Shown piece after piece: positions 16,422 through 26,900 of a DNA stretch of 64,000 bases. Position numbers and translations under genes: made by a program. Origin of the DNA: Chryseobacterium sp. JUb7 (lineage in GTDB: Bacteria; Bacteroidota; Bacteroidia; Flavobacteriales; Weeksellaceae); the NCBI RefSeq assembly GCF_024806495.1, contig NZ_JANUFF010000016.1:26107-90106 (forward strand). Direction: 5' to 3'. Below the pieces are notes generated by a model. That model was not told the DNA's origin. It saw only the letters and a list, made by a program, of their open reading frames with translations, and made no database searches. Each line of letters opens with the position of its first letter. Positions within the stretch are counted from its first letter, which is position 1.

Positions 16422-17954
16422 TTATTTAATTACTTTATATTTTGGGACTAATGTTTTCATTACACTCCATGCAATAAGATATGCTACTGCACATGCTGAA
16501 AATATAATCATATAGCCTTTATCAATTCCGTCTACAACTACTGATCCAGATTTTTCCAATTGCTCAAAAAATCCGTCCGGTAATCTTTCGTTAATATATT
16601 GAGGATATTTTTCCAATAAAGGAGTTCCATCAACCGTTGACCAGGCCTTGTGAGCGTGATCGAATAACACTCCTGAAGATTTATTAATAATGAATGAACC
16701 AATTCCACCTGCCATTCCGCCAATTCCGGTGATGGTTGCGATGGCTTTTTTAGGGAACATATCGCCAACAGTCGAGAAAATATTTGCCGACCACGCCTGA
16801 TGCGCTGCTCCTGCAATTCCGATGATTAAAACAGGAATCCAATAGGTCACTGACCCTAAGGGTTGTGCTAAAAGCGCTAATAATGGGAAAAATGCGAAAA
16901 TTAACATTGCTTTCATTCTTCCTGAATAGGCGTTCATCCCTTTCTTTTCAACGAAATATTTTGGAAGCCACCCGCCAATGATTGATAATAATGTAATCAT
17001 ATAAAGAACGAATAGCGGGAATGCACTTTGCGTGGAATCCATTTTGTAAACCGAACTTAAATAAGCAGGCGTCCAGAATAAAAAGAACCACCAAACACCG
17101 TCTGTCATAAACTTTCCGAAAGCAAAAGCCCAAGTCTGTCTATGACTGAAACATTCTTTGAAAGTGAATTTCCTTTCTTCTATTTCTGTTTTATTTTCTT
17201 CAACCGGAAAATCTTCTACGTCTTGTTGAATATAGTTTAATTCATGTTCATTAACTTTATGATGTTCGTGAGGTTTTTTATAGTAAAATACCCAAAGTCC
17301 CATCCAGATAAATCCTAAAGCACCAATAATGATAAACGCCCATTCCCAACCCATTGATTTAGCAATGAAAGGAATCGTAATGGGTGCTGCTAAAGCTCCA
17401 ACCGTAGCTCCTGCATTCCAGATACTTGTGGATAAAGCTCTGTCTTTTTTAGGAAAATATTCAGCGGTTGTTTTAATTGCTGCCGGAAAATTTCCTGCTT
17501 CCCCGATAGCCAGTACAAAACGTGCAAAAATAAACAGAGACACACTGGTACTGATGATGGCAGAAGTATTGGAAACCGTTCCTATTAATTCTTTAGAACC
17601 ATGAAAACCGGCCATCCAGTTTCCGGTAAGAATTCCTGAAGTGGCAATTCCGCAAAATGCATGTAAAACCGCGCCGATAGACCAAATTCCTATCGCCCAA
17701 AGGAAACCTTTTTTAGTATCCATCCAGTCCACAAATTTTCCAGCGAAAAGCATTCCCACCGCATAAAAAATAGAAAATAAGGCGGTGATATTTCCGTAAT
17801 CATTATTGTTCCAGTGAAATTCCGGAGCGATAAAATCTTTCCACGTCAAAGATAAAACCTGACGATCAAGATAATTGATCGTAGTCGCAATGAACAGCAA
17901 AAAGCATATCGTCCATCTGAAAGTACTCGGTTTAGGAGATTTAACTAAACTCAT
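16422..17954 (-). CDS. exuT: Hexuronate transporter (MFS)
   Basis: From ATG 17954 the protein has 510 residues with about 12 membrane helices. It has the anion:cation symporter signature TINYLDRQVLSLTWKDF in helix 1 and GEAGNFPAAIKTTAEYFPKKDRALSTSIWNAGATVGAL in helices 4-5, typical of ExuT/GudP-type carriers. It should import D-galacturonate and D-glucuronate with protons. The open frame begins 29 codons earlier, but that extension is Lys/Arg-rich without a counterpart in the family, so the later ATG was taken. It sits between eda and uxaB in the operon. The large loop between helices 6 and 7 is acidic and somewhat longer than usual. Confidence 0.88.
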   Translation of the reverse strand: MSLVKSPKPSTFRWTICFLLFIATTINYLDRQVLSLTWKDFIAPEFHWNNNDYGNITALFSIFYAVGMLFAGKFVDWMDTKKGFLWAIGIWSIGAVLHAFCGIATSGILTGNWMAGFHGSKELIGTVSNTSAIISTSVSLFIFARFVLAIGEAGNFPAAIKTTAEYFPKKDRALSTSIWNAGATVGALAAPITIPFIAKSMGWEWAFIIIGALGFIWMGLWVFYYKKPHEHHKVNEHELNYIQQDVEDFPVEENKTEIEERKFTFKECFSHRQTWAFAFGKFMTDGVWWFFLFWTPAYLSSVYKMDSTQSAFPLFVLYMITLLSIIGGWLPKYFVEKKGMNAYSGRMKAMLIFAFFPLLALLAQPLGSVTYWIPVLIIGIAGAAHQAWSANIFSTVGDMFPKKAIATITGIGGMAGGIGSFIINKSSGVLFDHAHKAWSTVDGTPLLEKYPQYINERLPDGFFEQLEKSGSVVVDGIDKGYMIIFSACAVAYLIAWSVMKTLVPKYKVIK

Positions 17955-18011
17955 ATTAGTTTTAGAATTAGTTCGTTTTTGTTGTGTTCGTTTTAATAAT
18001 GATTTTTTAAG

Positions 18012-18050
18012 CGCAAAGGCGCTTGACTTAAATAAGATCACAAAGTTTTT
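18012..18050. repeat. CGCAAAGGCG-type dispersed repeat, copy 2
   Basis: It matches the repeat at 16349-16386, including ACTTAAATAAGATC, and lies in the gap between eda and exuT. Confidence 0.6.
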
Positions 18051-18068
18051 TGCTTTGCTTTATCATTA

Positions 18069-18728
18069 TTATTTTAAAGCTTGAATGATTTCAAGAACTT
18101 TTTTAGTTTCGTTTTCAATCGTTACGTAGTCTTTTGCAAGCATCAATTCTTTGCTTACCAGTTTGCTTCCCATTCCAACTGCTGAAACTCCAGCTTTGAA
18201 CCAGCTTTCGATGCTTTCTTTTGTCGTATCAACCCCACCAGTCGGCATAAATTTAAGATTCGGGAAAACATCTTTAATAGCGCTCATAAATCCTGTTCCT
18301 AAAGCATTTCCAGGAAATAATTTAATGAAAGTTACTCCTGCAGCTTCCGCGGTAATAATTTCTGTCGGTGTCATACAACCCGGACTGTACAATATATCTT
18401 TTGGAATTAAAAATTCCGCAACTTCCTCCACAAAACCCGGACTGATAAAGAAATCTGCACCCGCTTTGTAATATTCTTCAGCTTGCTGTACATTCTTTAT
18501 TGTTCCGATTCCCAAAAGCATTTCCGGCATTTCCGCATTACGGATTTCAACCATTTTAGTGAAATTACTCAATGCAGCTTCACCTCGGCTTGTATATTCT
18601 ACGGCACGGATTCCTGCTTTGTAAAGCGATTTTAATATGTCTATCGTTACTGTTTCATCAGCGTTATAATACAGAGGTAAAATCCCCTGATTGATAATAG
18701 CATTTGTAACGGTTTGAATTTTTGTCAT
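18069..18728 (-). CDS. eda: KDPG/KHG aldolase
   Basis: The 219-residue class I aldolase splits 2-keto-3-deoxy-6-phosphogluconate into pyruvate and glyceraldehyde 3-phosphate. The catalytic Glu/Arg region reads AVEYTSRGEAAL (about 37-48; EVT-RTP-AAL in E. coli), followed by GIGTIKNVQQAEEYYKAGADFFISPG, and the Schiff-base Lys lies in TFIKLFPG near 136. GGVDTT and GMGSKL form the phosphate site. It follows kdgK by 80 bp in the same operon and completes the pathway of both uronate branches. Confidence 0.93.
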   Translation of the reverse strand: MTKIQTVTNAIINQGILPLYYNADETVTIDILKSLYKAGIRAVEYTSRGEAALSNFTKMVEIRNAEMPEMLLGIGTIKNVQQAEEYYKAGADFFISPGFVEEVAEFLIPKDILYSPGCMTPTEIITAEAAGVTFIKLFPGNALGTGFMSAIKDVFPNLKFMPTGGVDTTKESIESWFKAGVSAVGMGSKLVSKELMLAKDYVTIENETKKVLEIIQALK

Positions 18729-18751
18729 GTTTTTTGACTTTTTTTATGCTA

Positions 18752-18775
18752 AGGCTTCGACAAGCTCAGCCTGAC
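18752..18775. repeat. Single arm of the CTTCGACAGGCTCAG repeat
   Basis: GCTTCGACAAGCTCAGCCTGACA is one arm of the dispersed repeat; no partner arm follows. It lies in the kdgK-eda gap. Confidence 0.55.
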
Positions 18776-18808
18776 AATGTTATATCGGTTAGTAAATTGC
18801 TAAACTAT

Positions 18809-19816
18809 TTACCTTTTTATTCTTCCGCCTGAATCTCCATTCATGACTTCCAGAATATCTTCAGCGCTGCTGTAATTGATATCACCTAAAATAGTGTGTT
18901 TTATTGCGCAGGCTGCGTTGGCAAAATTCAATGCTTTTTCATCATCAAAATTGATTAGACCGTAAATTAAACCTGCCGCAAAAGCATCTCCTGTTCCGAT
19001 TCTGTCGACTACAGGATTGACTTCGAGCAATTCAGTTTCAAAATAATGATCGTTTACCAAAGCTCTTCCCTGCGTTTGCTGAGAACTTGCTGTAACACCT
19101 ATTCTTATTTTATCGAAAATCTTATGAATAGAAGGACATTGTTCTTTCAATTCTTTACAAGCCTGTAAAAAACCTTCTTTATCTGATGAAAACTGAGTTC
19201 CAAGGATTTCATTAATTTCATTCACTCCACCGATGAAAATCGTTGATAAAGAAACCAGTTCTTTCAAAACATCGTTTCCTTTTTTTCCATATTTCCAAAG
19301 GTTGGAACGGTAAGCCGGATCGGTTGTTACTTCAATTCCCAGTTCACGGGCAGTTTGTAAACCTTCTTTTAAACTTTCATAAGCCGATTCGGAAATTCCG
19401 GGGCTGATGCCTGTCCAATGAAAATATTGACAGCCTTCAAGCGCTTTTTTCCAGTCAATTTCCTCAGGCAGAATATTTGCAAAAGAACCATTTAATCTGT
19501 TGTAAGCAATTCTGCTTGCACGAACTGATGATCCTACTTCTAAAAAGTATAATCCCAAAGGATGTTCATTTTTAGAAATAAAATGGGTATCAATTCCGAA
19601 GCTTTTTACAAAAGAAAGCGCTGACTCCCCTACAAAATCATCAGAAACACTGCTGATATGTCTTACGTCACAACCCATTGTTGCTAATGAAGATGCTACA
19701 TTCAACTCTGTTCCGCCAAAAAAGAATTCCATTTCGTGGCTTTGCTTCATCGTTCTGCTTCCGGGTGGCGAAAGTCGCATGATGACTTCTCCGAATGTGA
19801 CTATTTTGTTGCTCAT
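18809..19816 (-). CDS. kdgK: 2-keto-3-deoxygluconate kinase
   Basis: The 335-residue PfkB-family sugar kinase begins with the family's GEVIMRLSPPG stretch, has the N-terminal substrate loop FFGGTELNVASSLATMG (about 32-48), and the second PfkB signature DRIGTGDAFAAGLIYG near 272-287 with the catalytic Asp. It phosphorylates 2-keto-3-deoxygluconate to KDPG, the step between kduD or uxaA and eda, which flanks it. A 169 bp gap to uxaC upstream holds a full inverted repeat that could lower expression downstream. Confidence 0.92.
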   Translation of the reverse strand: MSNKIVTFGEVIMRLSPPGSRTMKQSHEMEFFFGGTELNVASSLATMGCDVRHISSVSDDFVGESALSFVKSFGIDTHFISKNEHPLGLYFLEVGSSVRASRIAYNRLNGSFANILPEEIDWKKALEGCQYFHWTGISPGISESAYESLKEGLQTARELGIEVTTDPAYRSNLWKYGKKGNDVLKELVSLSTIFIGGVNEINEILGTQFSSDKEGFLQACKELKEQCPSIHKIFDKIRIGVTASSQQTQGRALVNDHYFETELLEVNPVVDRIGTGDAFAAGLIYGLINFDDEKALNFANAACAIKHTILGDINYSSAEDILEVMNGDSGGRIKR

Positions 19817-19885
19817 TTTCTTAATTTAAATAGAGTTTATTCTATTTTTTATTTAATACTTTTTGTTGAAATCAAAGACAAAACA

Positions 19886-19959
19886 CTTCGACAGGCTCAG
19901 TGTGACATTTCTAATACTAACTGTTAATGTCAACGCTGTCATGCTGAGCCTGTCGAAGC
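19886..19959. repeat. Dispersed inverted repeat, CTTCGACAGGCTCAG family
   Basis: CTTCGACAGGCTCAGTGTGACA (from 19886) and TGTCATGCTGAGCCTGTCGAAG (from 19937) are arms separated by the usual CTAATACTAAC spacer. It lies between uxaC and kdgK inside the operon. Confidence 0.75.
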
Positions 19960-19985
19960 ATTCCGCATTCTACAGCCTTAATTAT

Positions 19986-21383
19986 TTAAAAATCAAAATA
20001 ATTTTTAGCATTATGATAACAAATATCTGAAATGGTTTTACCAATCAGTTCGATATCATCTGGTAATTCTCCGTTTTTCATTTCCTCTCCGAAAAGATTA
20101 CACAATACTCTTCTGAAATATTCGTGTCTCGGGTAAGAAAGGAAACTTCTGGAATCCGTTAACATTCCAACGAAACAGCTGATCAATCCCATATTGGAAA
20201 GGGCATTCATCTGCTTGATCATTCCGTCTTTCTGATCCAGGAACCACCATCCTGAACCGAACTGTACTTTTCCTTTGATACTGCCGTCATTGAAATTCCC
20301 GATCATTGTCGCAAAAATCTCGTTGTCGGCAGGATTTAAATTATATAAAATGGTTTTTGTTAATTTATCTTTACCGTCTAAAGTGTTCAATAATTTAGAC
20401 AAGGTTTCAGCCTGAACGAAGTCACCGATAGAATCCCAACCCGTATCAGGACCTAGAATTCTGTGCATTCTTTCGTTATTATTTCTCAAAGCGCCCAAGT
20501 GGAACTGCTGAACCCAACCGTATTTATGGTAAGCTTCACCTAAGAATAATAAAATAGCTGTTTTGAACTGATTTACCTGCTTTTCAGCGATTACTTTTCC
20601 TGAAATTTTATCATTGAAAATCGTGCTAACTTCTGCTTCTGTAAATTCTTCGAAAGAAATATTATTCAATCCGTGGTCGCACAATCTGCATCCGTTTTCG
20701 TGGAAATATTCAATTCTTTTTAGTAAAGCATCGCACAAAGTCTGGTAAGAATTAATTTCAATTCCAGCTGACTCGCCTAATTTTGAAATATAATCTGCAA
20801 AATTGTGATTTTCAATCAAAATAGCTTTATCAGGACGGAAAGCGGTACTTACTTTAATGCTAAAATCGCTTTTCGCCAAATCCTGATGGTAATTCAAAAT
20901 ATCTGTAGGATCTTCCGTTGTGCACAGAGATTCTACATTCATCATTTTTAACAAACCTCTTGTCGATTTTTCAGGAGTCTGAAGCTGAGCAGTGATATTT
21001 TCGTAAATTTCAGATGCATTATCTGCATTTAATAATTCATCAATTCCGAAATATCTTTTTAATTCTAAATGCGTCCAGTGATACAAAGGATTTCTCAATG
21101 TATACGGAACTGTTTTAGCCCAAGCCTCAAATTTTTCTTTATCTGAAGCATCTCCCGTGATGAATTTTTCGTTCACGCCCATCGTACGCATAGCTCTCCA
21201 TTTGTAATGGTCGCCCGCAATCCACACCTTTGAAATATTTTCGAAAACAGTGTCTTCTGCAATATCTTTAGGAATCAAATGATTGTGATAATCAATGATG
21301 GGTTGCTTTTCCGCGTATTTGAAGTATAATTCTTCAGCGTATTTATTTTGTAATAAAAAATTATCTGTAATAAAAGGTTTCAT
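19986..21383 (-). CDS. uxaC: Uronate isomerase
   Basis: The 465-residue protein is a uronate isomerase of the amidohydrolase superfamily. It starts with PFITDNFLLQNKYAEELYFKYA and has the metal-binding IDYHNHLIPKDIAED (about 30-44), YHWTHLELKRYFGI, HLGALRNNN and GSGWWFLDQKDGM. It converts D-galacturonate to D-tagaturonate and D-glucuronate to D-fructuronate. With uxaB and uxaA in the same operon, galacturonate from pectin is the expected substrate. kduD lies 18 bp upstream. Confidence 0.95.
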   Translation of the reverse strand: MKPFITDNFLLQNKYAEELYFKYAEKQPIIDYHNHLIPKDIAEDTVFENISKVWIAGDHYKWRAMRTMGVNEKFITGDASDKEKFEAWAKTVPYTLRNPLYHWTHLELKRYFGIDELLNADNASEIYENITAQLQTPEKSTRGLLKMMNVESLCTTEDPTDILNYHQDLAKSDFSIKVSTAFRPDKAILIENHNFADYISKLGESAGIEINSYQTLCDALLKRIEYFHENGCRLCDHGLNNISFEEFTEAEVSTIFNDKISGKVIAEKQVNQFKTAILLFLGEAYHKYGWVQQFHLGALRNNNERMHRILGPDTGWDSIGDFVQAETLSKLLNTLDGKDKLTKTILYNLNPADNEIFATMIGNFNDGSIKGKVQFGSGWWFLDQKDGMIKQMNALSNMGLISCFVGMLTDSRSFLSYPRHEYFRRVLCNLFGEEMKNGELPDDIELIGKTISDICYHNAKNYFDF

Positions 21384-21401
21384 TCTAATCTAATTCTGTT
21401 G

Positions 21402-22184
21402 TTACTCATTAGCAGGTTTCCCGATGGTCGCCAAAATTCCGCCATCAACGTAAATAATCTGTCCGTTGATGAATCTGCTAGCATCCGAAGCCAGGAAAAT
21501 AGCCGTTCCAGCAAGGTCTTCAGGATTTCCCCATCTTCCTTCCGGCGTTCTGCTGATGATAAAATCATTGAAAGGATGTCCATCCACTCGGATTGGTTCT
21601 GTCTGAGAAGTCGCAAAATATCCGGGACCGATTCCGTTCACCTGAATATTATGCTTTGCCCATTCTGTCGCCAGATTTTTGGTAAGCATTTTCAGACCGC
21701 CTTTTGCAGAAGCATACGCCACTACATTGTCACGACCCAGCTCACTCATCATTGAGCAGATGTTGATAATCTTACCGGATTTTCTTTTAATCATATATTT
21801 GCCGACTAATTTCGACATGATAAAAGGTCCTGTAAGATCTACATCGATTACTTTTCTAAAGTCTTCCACTTCCATCTCAATAGCCGGAATACGTTTGATG
21901 ATTCCTGCATTATTGACCAGGATGTCTATTTTTCCATGGGTAGCTTCCATTAAAGCTACTTTCTGAGCGGCTTCCAGCTCGTCCGTCACATCAAAAAGAT
22001 AACCGGTTGCTTTGTATCCTTTGGAATGATAATAGTTTAAAGCTTCCTCTAATTTTGATGGTGTCGTACTTGTGATCGCCAGTTCAGCACCTGCAGCGGC
22101 AAGACCTTCTGCCATTGCCATTCCTAATCCGTGAGTACCGCCTGTAACGACTGCTACTTTACCGGATAAATCAAATAAATTCAT
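21402..22184 (-). CDS. kduD: 2-dehydro-3-deoxy-D-gluconate 5-dehydrogenase
   Basis: The 260-residue short-chain dehydrogenase has the NAD loop VTGGTHGLGMAMAEG (about 14-28), NNAG near 91, the catalytic Ser-Tyr-Lys set with SMMSEL and VAYASAKGG near 157, and VNGIGPGYFAT. It reduces 3-deoxy-D-glycero-2,5-hexodiulosonate to 2-keto-3-deoxygluconate. It is placed 8 bp after kduI and 18 bp before uxaC. The pairing with kduI makes KduD the clear choice within the SDR family. Confidence 0.93.
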   Translation of the reverse strand: MNLFDLSGKVAVVTGGTHGLGMAMAEGLAAAGAELAITSTTPSKLEEALNYYHSKGYKATGYLFDVTDELEAAQKVALMEATHGKIDILVNNAGIIKRIPAIEMEVEDFRKVIDVDLTGPFIMSKLVGKYMIKRKSGKIINICSMMSELGRDNVVAYASAKGGLKMLTKNLATEWAKHNIQVNGIGPGYFATSQTEPIRVDGHPFNDFIISRTPEGRWGNPEDLAGTAIFLASDASRFINGQIIYVDGGILATIGKPANE

Positions 22185-22192
22185 TAGAAAAA

Positions 22193-23029
22193 TTACTTTA
22201 GTTCGTTAGTTTTAACAGCGTCCATATCGCCATAATCCATATTTTCTCCAGCCATACCCCAGATAAATGTATAGTTGGAAGTTCCAACTCCTGAGTGAAT
22301 AGACCATTCCGGAGACAATACCGCTTCATTATTTTTCATAAAAATATGACGCGTTTCATTAGGCTGACCAAGAAAATGGCTTACCGCCTGACCTTCCTCC
22401 AGATCAAAATAAAAATAAACTTCCATTCTGCGGGTGTGAGTATGAGAAGGCATTGTGTTCCAAACACTTCCTTCGTGCAACTCAGTCATTCCCATTTGTA
22501 GCTGGCACGTTTCCAATACGCTGTTGACAATCAGTTTATTGATTGTTCTTCTGTTTGCATATTTTGTTTCGCCCAATTCTACAATTTCAGCTTCGTTTTT
22601 AGTAATTTTCTTTGTAGGATAAGAATGATGAGCCGGCGCAGAGTTGAAATAAAATAAAGTCTGACCTTCATTTCCATTTTCAAAAACTACATCTTTTGCT
22701 CCTTTCCCAATGTATAAAGCTTCTTTATTTCCCAACTCGAAAACTTCACCATCAACAGTCACCTTTCCAGGCGCGCCTACATTGATGATTCCCAATTCTC
22801 TTCTGTCTAAGAAATTCTCAGCTTTAAGATCGTCTGTCGGTTCCAGTTTCAAAGCACTTTTTAAAGGCATTGCACCACCAACGATCATTCTGTCATACAT
22901 AGAATACACTACATTGATCTGATCTTCATTAAATAAATCATTCATCAAAAACTCCCTTCTCAATTCTTCAGTTGTATATTTTTTTACATCTTCGGGATGA
23001 TGGGCGTAACGAAATTCTGATTTTGTCAT
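22193..23029 (-). CDS. kduI: 5-keto-4-deoxyuronate isomerase
   Basis: The 278-residue two-cupin isomerase has the KduI start FRYAHHPEDVKKYTTEELRREFL, the metal site MPSHTHTRRMEVYFYFDL (about 196-213) and WSIHSGVGTSNYTFIWGMAGEN at the C-terminus. It converts 5-keto-4-deoxyuronate, made from unsaturated pectin products, to the KduD substrate. It is the first gene of the minus-strand uronate operon. The AATCGATT palindrome at 23082-23095 lies 53 bp upstream of its start, so repression by a LacI-type protein is likely. Confidence 0.95.
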   Translation of the reverse strand: MTKSEFRYAHHPEDVKKYTTEELRREFLMNDLFNEDQINVVYSMYDRMIVGGAMPLKSALKLEPTDDLKAENFLDRRELGIINVGAPGKVTVDGEVFELGNKEALYIGKGAKDVVFENGNEGQTLFYFNSAPAHHSYPTKKITKNEAEIVELGETKYANRRTINKLIVNSVLETCQLQMGMTELHEGSVWNTMPSHTHTRRMEVYFYFDLEEGQAVSHFLGQPNETRHIFMKNNEAVLSPEWSIHSGVGTSNYTFIWGMAGENMDYGDMDAVKTNELK

Positions 23030-23081
23030 ACTACTTTATACTTTTTCTTTTTGCGGTTTTATCAAAACCTGTTAAACATTG

Positions 23082-23095
23082 CGTAATCGATTGCA
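23082..23095. promoter_or_regulatory. AATCGATT operator upstream of kduI
   Basis: CGTAATCGATTGCA differs at one position from the reverse complement of the xylA-side site at 6433-6446. It is 53 bp from the kduI start. Confidence 0.65.
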
Positions 23096-23768
23096 TAAAA
23101 TTACACTAAAATTTGATAGAAATACTTGTGGGATAAATATATAATTATTCTTCAATTAGTTAACAAAAAATTAATTTAAATTTTCAAATTACTGATTTAC
23201 AATTAAATAAAATTTATTTTTTTTAGAAAAAGAGAAAAATATAAAGAAAAAAGGACGGTTAAAAATAACCAAAATTAATGCTTAACAACATAATAAATAT
23301 AAAATCATGCCAAAATAAAACCACAAAACATTCAATATTGATTCGACAAAAATATCTTATAATCTTACTATATATTATAGACAATAAGATTAATTGTTAT
23401 TAAGTGCAAAATTTGGTTAAAAATATCAACCCAAAAAGATGACAAAAATCAGGAAACTTGTTAAAATTTTGGTCTTAACTACTAATTTTGGGAATTTTTT
23501 AAGATAAAAACAGGTCATTTTTTAAGCAAATTTTAAGTTTTTCAATATTAAACATAAAGATTTTTTATTTTTTTTAAATAGTATTAATAAAATCAAATAA
23601 AATACAAAAGCAATTGATTAACAATAATTTAAAGTAACCTAACTAACAAATGTTTTGTTAATTTTAAAAACTCAAACAGTCAAATTAATGAAAAAATAAT
23701 ATTTTTTTCTTTGCATATTGGAAAATAATATTAGTTTAGAAGCCAAGATATTTTATTACGAATAATTA

Positions 23769-23782
23769 CGCAATCGATTGCA
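23769..23782. promoter_or_regulatory. AATCGATT operator upstream of susC
   Basis: CGCAATCGATTGCA contains the perfect 12 bp palindrome GCAATCGATTGC and lies 128 bp before the SusC start codon. Confidence 0.65.
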
Positions 23783-23910
23783 CTTCTAAAAAGCGTAAAA
23801 CTTTTAAAATATTACCACTATCATCAACATAGAATACTTACAAAATCCACAAAAAAACAAAGATTGAGAAAAGACTTTCAACAAAAGAATTAAAACTATA
23901 AGGATACAAA

Positions 23911-26900
23911 ATGGATAAAAAAGTACATTCAATAAAGTGGTTATATTTAACTGTCTTTCTACTTCCTGTCCTTGCTATGGCTCAAGAAAAAGAACCGAAA
24001 AAGGAAACCGAAAAAAACATTGATGAAGTGGTTTTGGTAGGCTATACCAAAGTTTCTAAAAAGGATGTTACCAATTCTGTTGCTTCTGTAAAAGCAGATG
24101 CTATTAAAGATATGCCGTCCACCAATGCTGCTGAAGCAATCCAAGGAAGAATGGCCGGAGTACAGGTTTCATTAAGTGAAGGTTCGCCGGGAGCTGATGT
24201 GGATATCGTAATTCGTGGAGGTAACTCTATCACGGGGAGTAATGCACCGCTCTATATCGTGGATGGAGTACAGATGGATAATGCGCTATCAATTTTATCA
24301 CCAAAAGAGATCGAGTCTATTGAGGTTTTAAAAGATGCTTCTTCTACCAATATTTATGGCGCCAGAGGGGCAAACGGAGTAGTTTTAATTACAACGAAAG
24401 GAGGCCGTAAAAGAGCTAAAACATCTATCAACTATAACGGATTTTTAGGCGTAAGAAAAATACAGAATACAATTGATGTATTAGACCCATATCAATTTGT
24501 ACTTTATCAGTATGAATTGTACAATAAGGGTGGCGTACAGACAGATATGGATGCATTTGTAGCAAGATATGGTACTTATGACAAAATTGAGGACTACAAA
24601 AAAGTTAAAAAAAGAGACTGGCAGGATGAAGTATTCGGTAGAGAGGCTTTCAACTTTACTCACAACCTTTCTGTAACCGGAGGATCTGATAATTCTTCTT
24701 TCTCATTATCATTAAATAATGTGCAGGAAGACGGGATCATGATTGGTTCAGGATTTAAAAGAAATATGGCCAACTTCAAGTATGATTATGAGATTTCTAA
24801 GAAATTAAATATGACTCTGAATGCCAGATACAGCAGACAGACTATTTTCGGAGCCGGAACATCTTCTACAGGTTCGCAAAGTACCAACAGACTGAGAAAT
24901 GCCGTTAGGTATCAGCCTTTTGAAGGCGGTTCTGCAGTGGATGTTGATGATTTCGATCCTTTATTTGCCAATGAGACCAATCTTGTAAACCCTATTCTTT
25001 TAGCGAATAACGAGATAAAAGAAAATGGCAGAAATGATTTATTACTTAATGGAACTTTAGAATATAAAATCAGTAAAGATTTTACATTCAGAAGTGTGAT
25101 CGGATATGTACAGAGAGATGAATTTATCAATCAGTTTTCCGGACCGATAACATCAGTGGCAAGACAGAATAATGATCAGCCAGTTGTCCTTTTAAATAAA
25201 TCTCAAACAAGAAGAATTACCAACACCAATACTTTAAATTACAGAAAGACATTTGGAAATCATAAATTAGATTTATTGGTAGGTCAGGAAATGGTAAAAA
25301 CAGATGGAGAATCGTTGGCAATGACCATTAAATGGTTTCCAAAATCTATAAGTGCTGAAGAAGCATTTGCCAACATTCAGTCAGCTTCTCCACCTGGAGG
25401 ATTGGTACAGGACGCACCGAGAGCAGGAAGAAACCCTGATCGTCTGGCATCATTTTTTGGCAGAGCCAATTATATTTTCAAAAATAAATATATCCTTACC
25501 GCTTCCATGAGAGCAGATGGTTCAAGTGTTTTCGGACCTGGAAACAGATGGGGATATTTCCCTGCAGCTTCTGCAGCCTGGAAGATTACTGAAGAAAATT
25601 TCTTAAAAGGTAACAAAACAGTCAGCGAATTAAAACTTCGTTTGGGATATGGTTTATCAGGAAATAACAGAATCGGATCTTTCTTATACGATACTTTCTT
25701 TACAACATCATCTGATTACGGATACGCATTTGGCACCAATGTAACTCCTGGTGCTACGACCGGAAATATCTTGGCAAATAAAAATGTGAAATGGGAATCT
25801 GCAACGTCTAAAAATATTGGTTTAGATTTCGGATTATTTAAAGGAAGAGTGTATGGTGCTCTGGATTTATACCAGACTGATACTAAAGATCTATTGCTTT
25901 TAGCGCAGATTCCTAAAACTACAGGGTACGAATATCAATATCAAAACTCAGGAAGCACAACAAATAAGGGTATTGAATTCTCCGTGGGAAGCACCATCAT
26001 CAGCAATGATAACTTCACATGGAAAATGGATGCCAATATTTCGTCAAATAGAAACACCATCAAGAGCTTAGGAGACAATGCCTCTCCAAGTTCATTTTCT
26101 TATCTGTACCCTTCAGGCTGGCAAAACAGCTTGAATGACTTCCTGGTACAGGTTGGTAAGCCGGTAGGTACTTTTTGGGGATATGTAACTGCAGGAAGAT
26201 ATGAAGTAAGTGATTTCGACTATAATGCAGCAACACAGGTATACACTTTAAAAGCTGGTATTCCAAGTTCTGCAGCTGCAGCAAATGGAGCAAAACTAGT
26301 ACAGCCGGGAGATCTTAAGCTTCAGGATCTGAATGGTGATGGTGTGATTGATAATAAGGACATGACTGATTTAGGAAATGCACAACCTAAATTCTATGGT
26401 GGTTTCAGCCAGACTTTCCGTTACAGAAATTGGGATATGAGCTTACTGTTCAACTTCTCTGTAGGAAATAAAGTATACAACGCCAATAAAATCGAATACT
26501 CAACCCAATATTTATACAAAGACAACAATATGTTAGCAGAAGTTGCTGACAGATGGAGATGGTTTGATGATGCAGGGCAAAAGGTAAATGACCCAACTGC
26601 TCTGGCAGCATTAAATGCCAATACTACAGGATGGACTCCTCCTGCAGGTGCTTATTTCTTACACTCGTATGCTATTGAAGACGGTTCTTTCTTAAGATTA
26701 AATAACGTAACAATCGGTTATTCTCTTGGAAAAGAATTTACTAAACAATTAGGTCTTTCAAATTTCAGACTGTATTTTACAATGAACAATGTATTTACAA
26801 TCACCGGATACTCTGGATATGATCCGGAAGCTAATACAAGAAGAAATCCTTTAACACCTGGTGTAGATTATGCCGCTTACCCACGCAGCAGATTTATCTT

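Larger units (their letters stand above)
23030..23910. other. Divergent control region between kduI and susC
   Basis: This 881 bp stretch is about 80% A+T and holds no gene that I can support. It carries one AATCGATT palindrome at each end, one facing kduI and one facing susC. A weak minus-strand -7-like box (TATATTTA, 23141-23134) lies upstream of the kduI-side palindrome, which would place that operator downstream of the transcript start as a road-block. The length leaves room for a second regulator or a small RNA, but none was seen. Confidence 0.5.
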
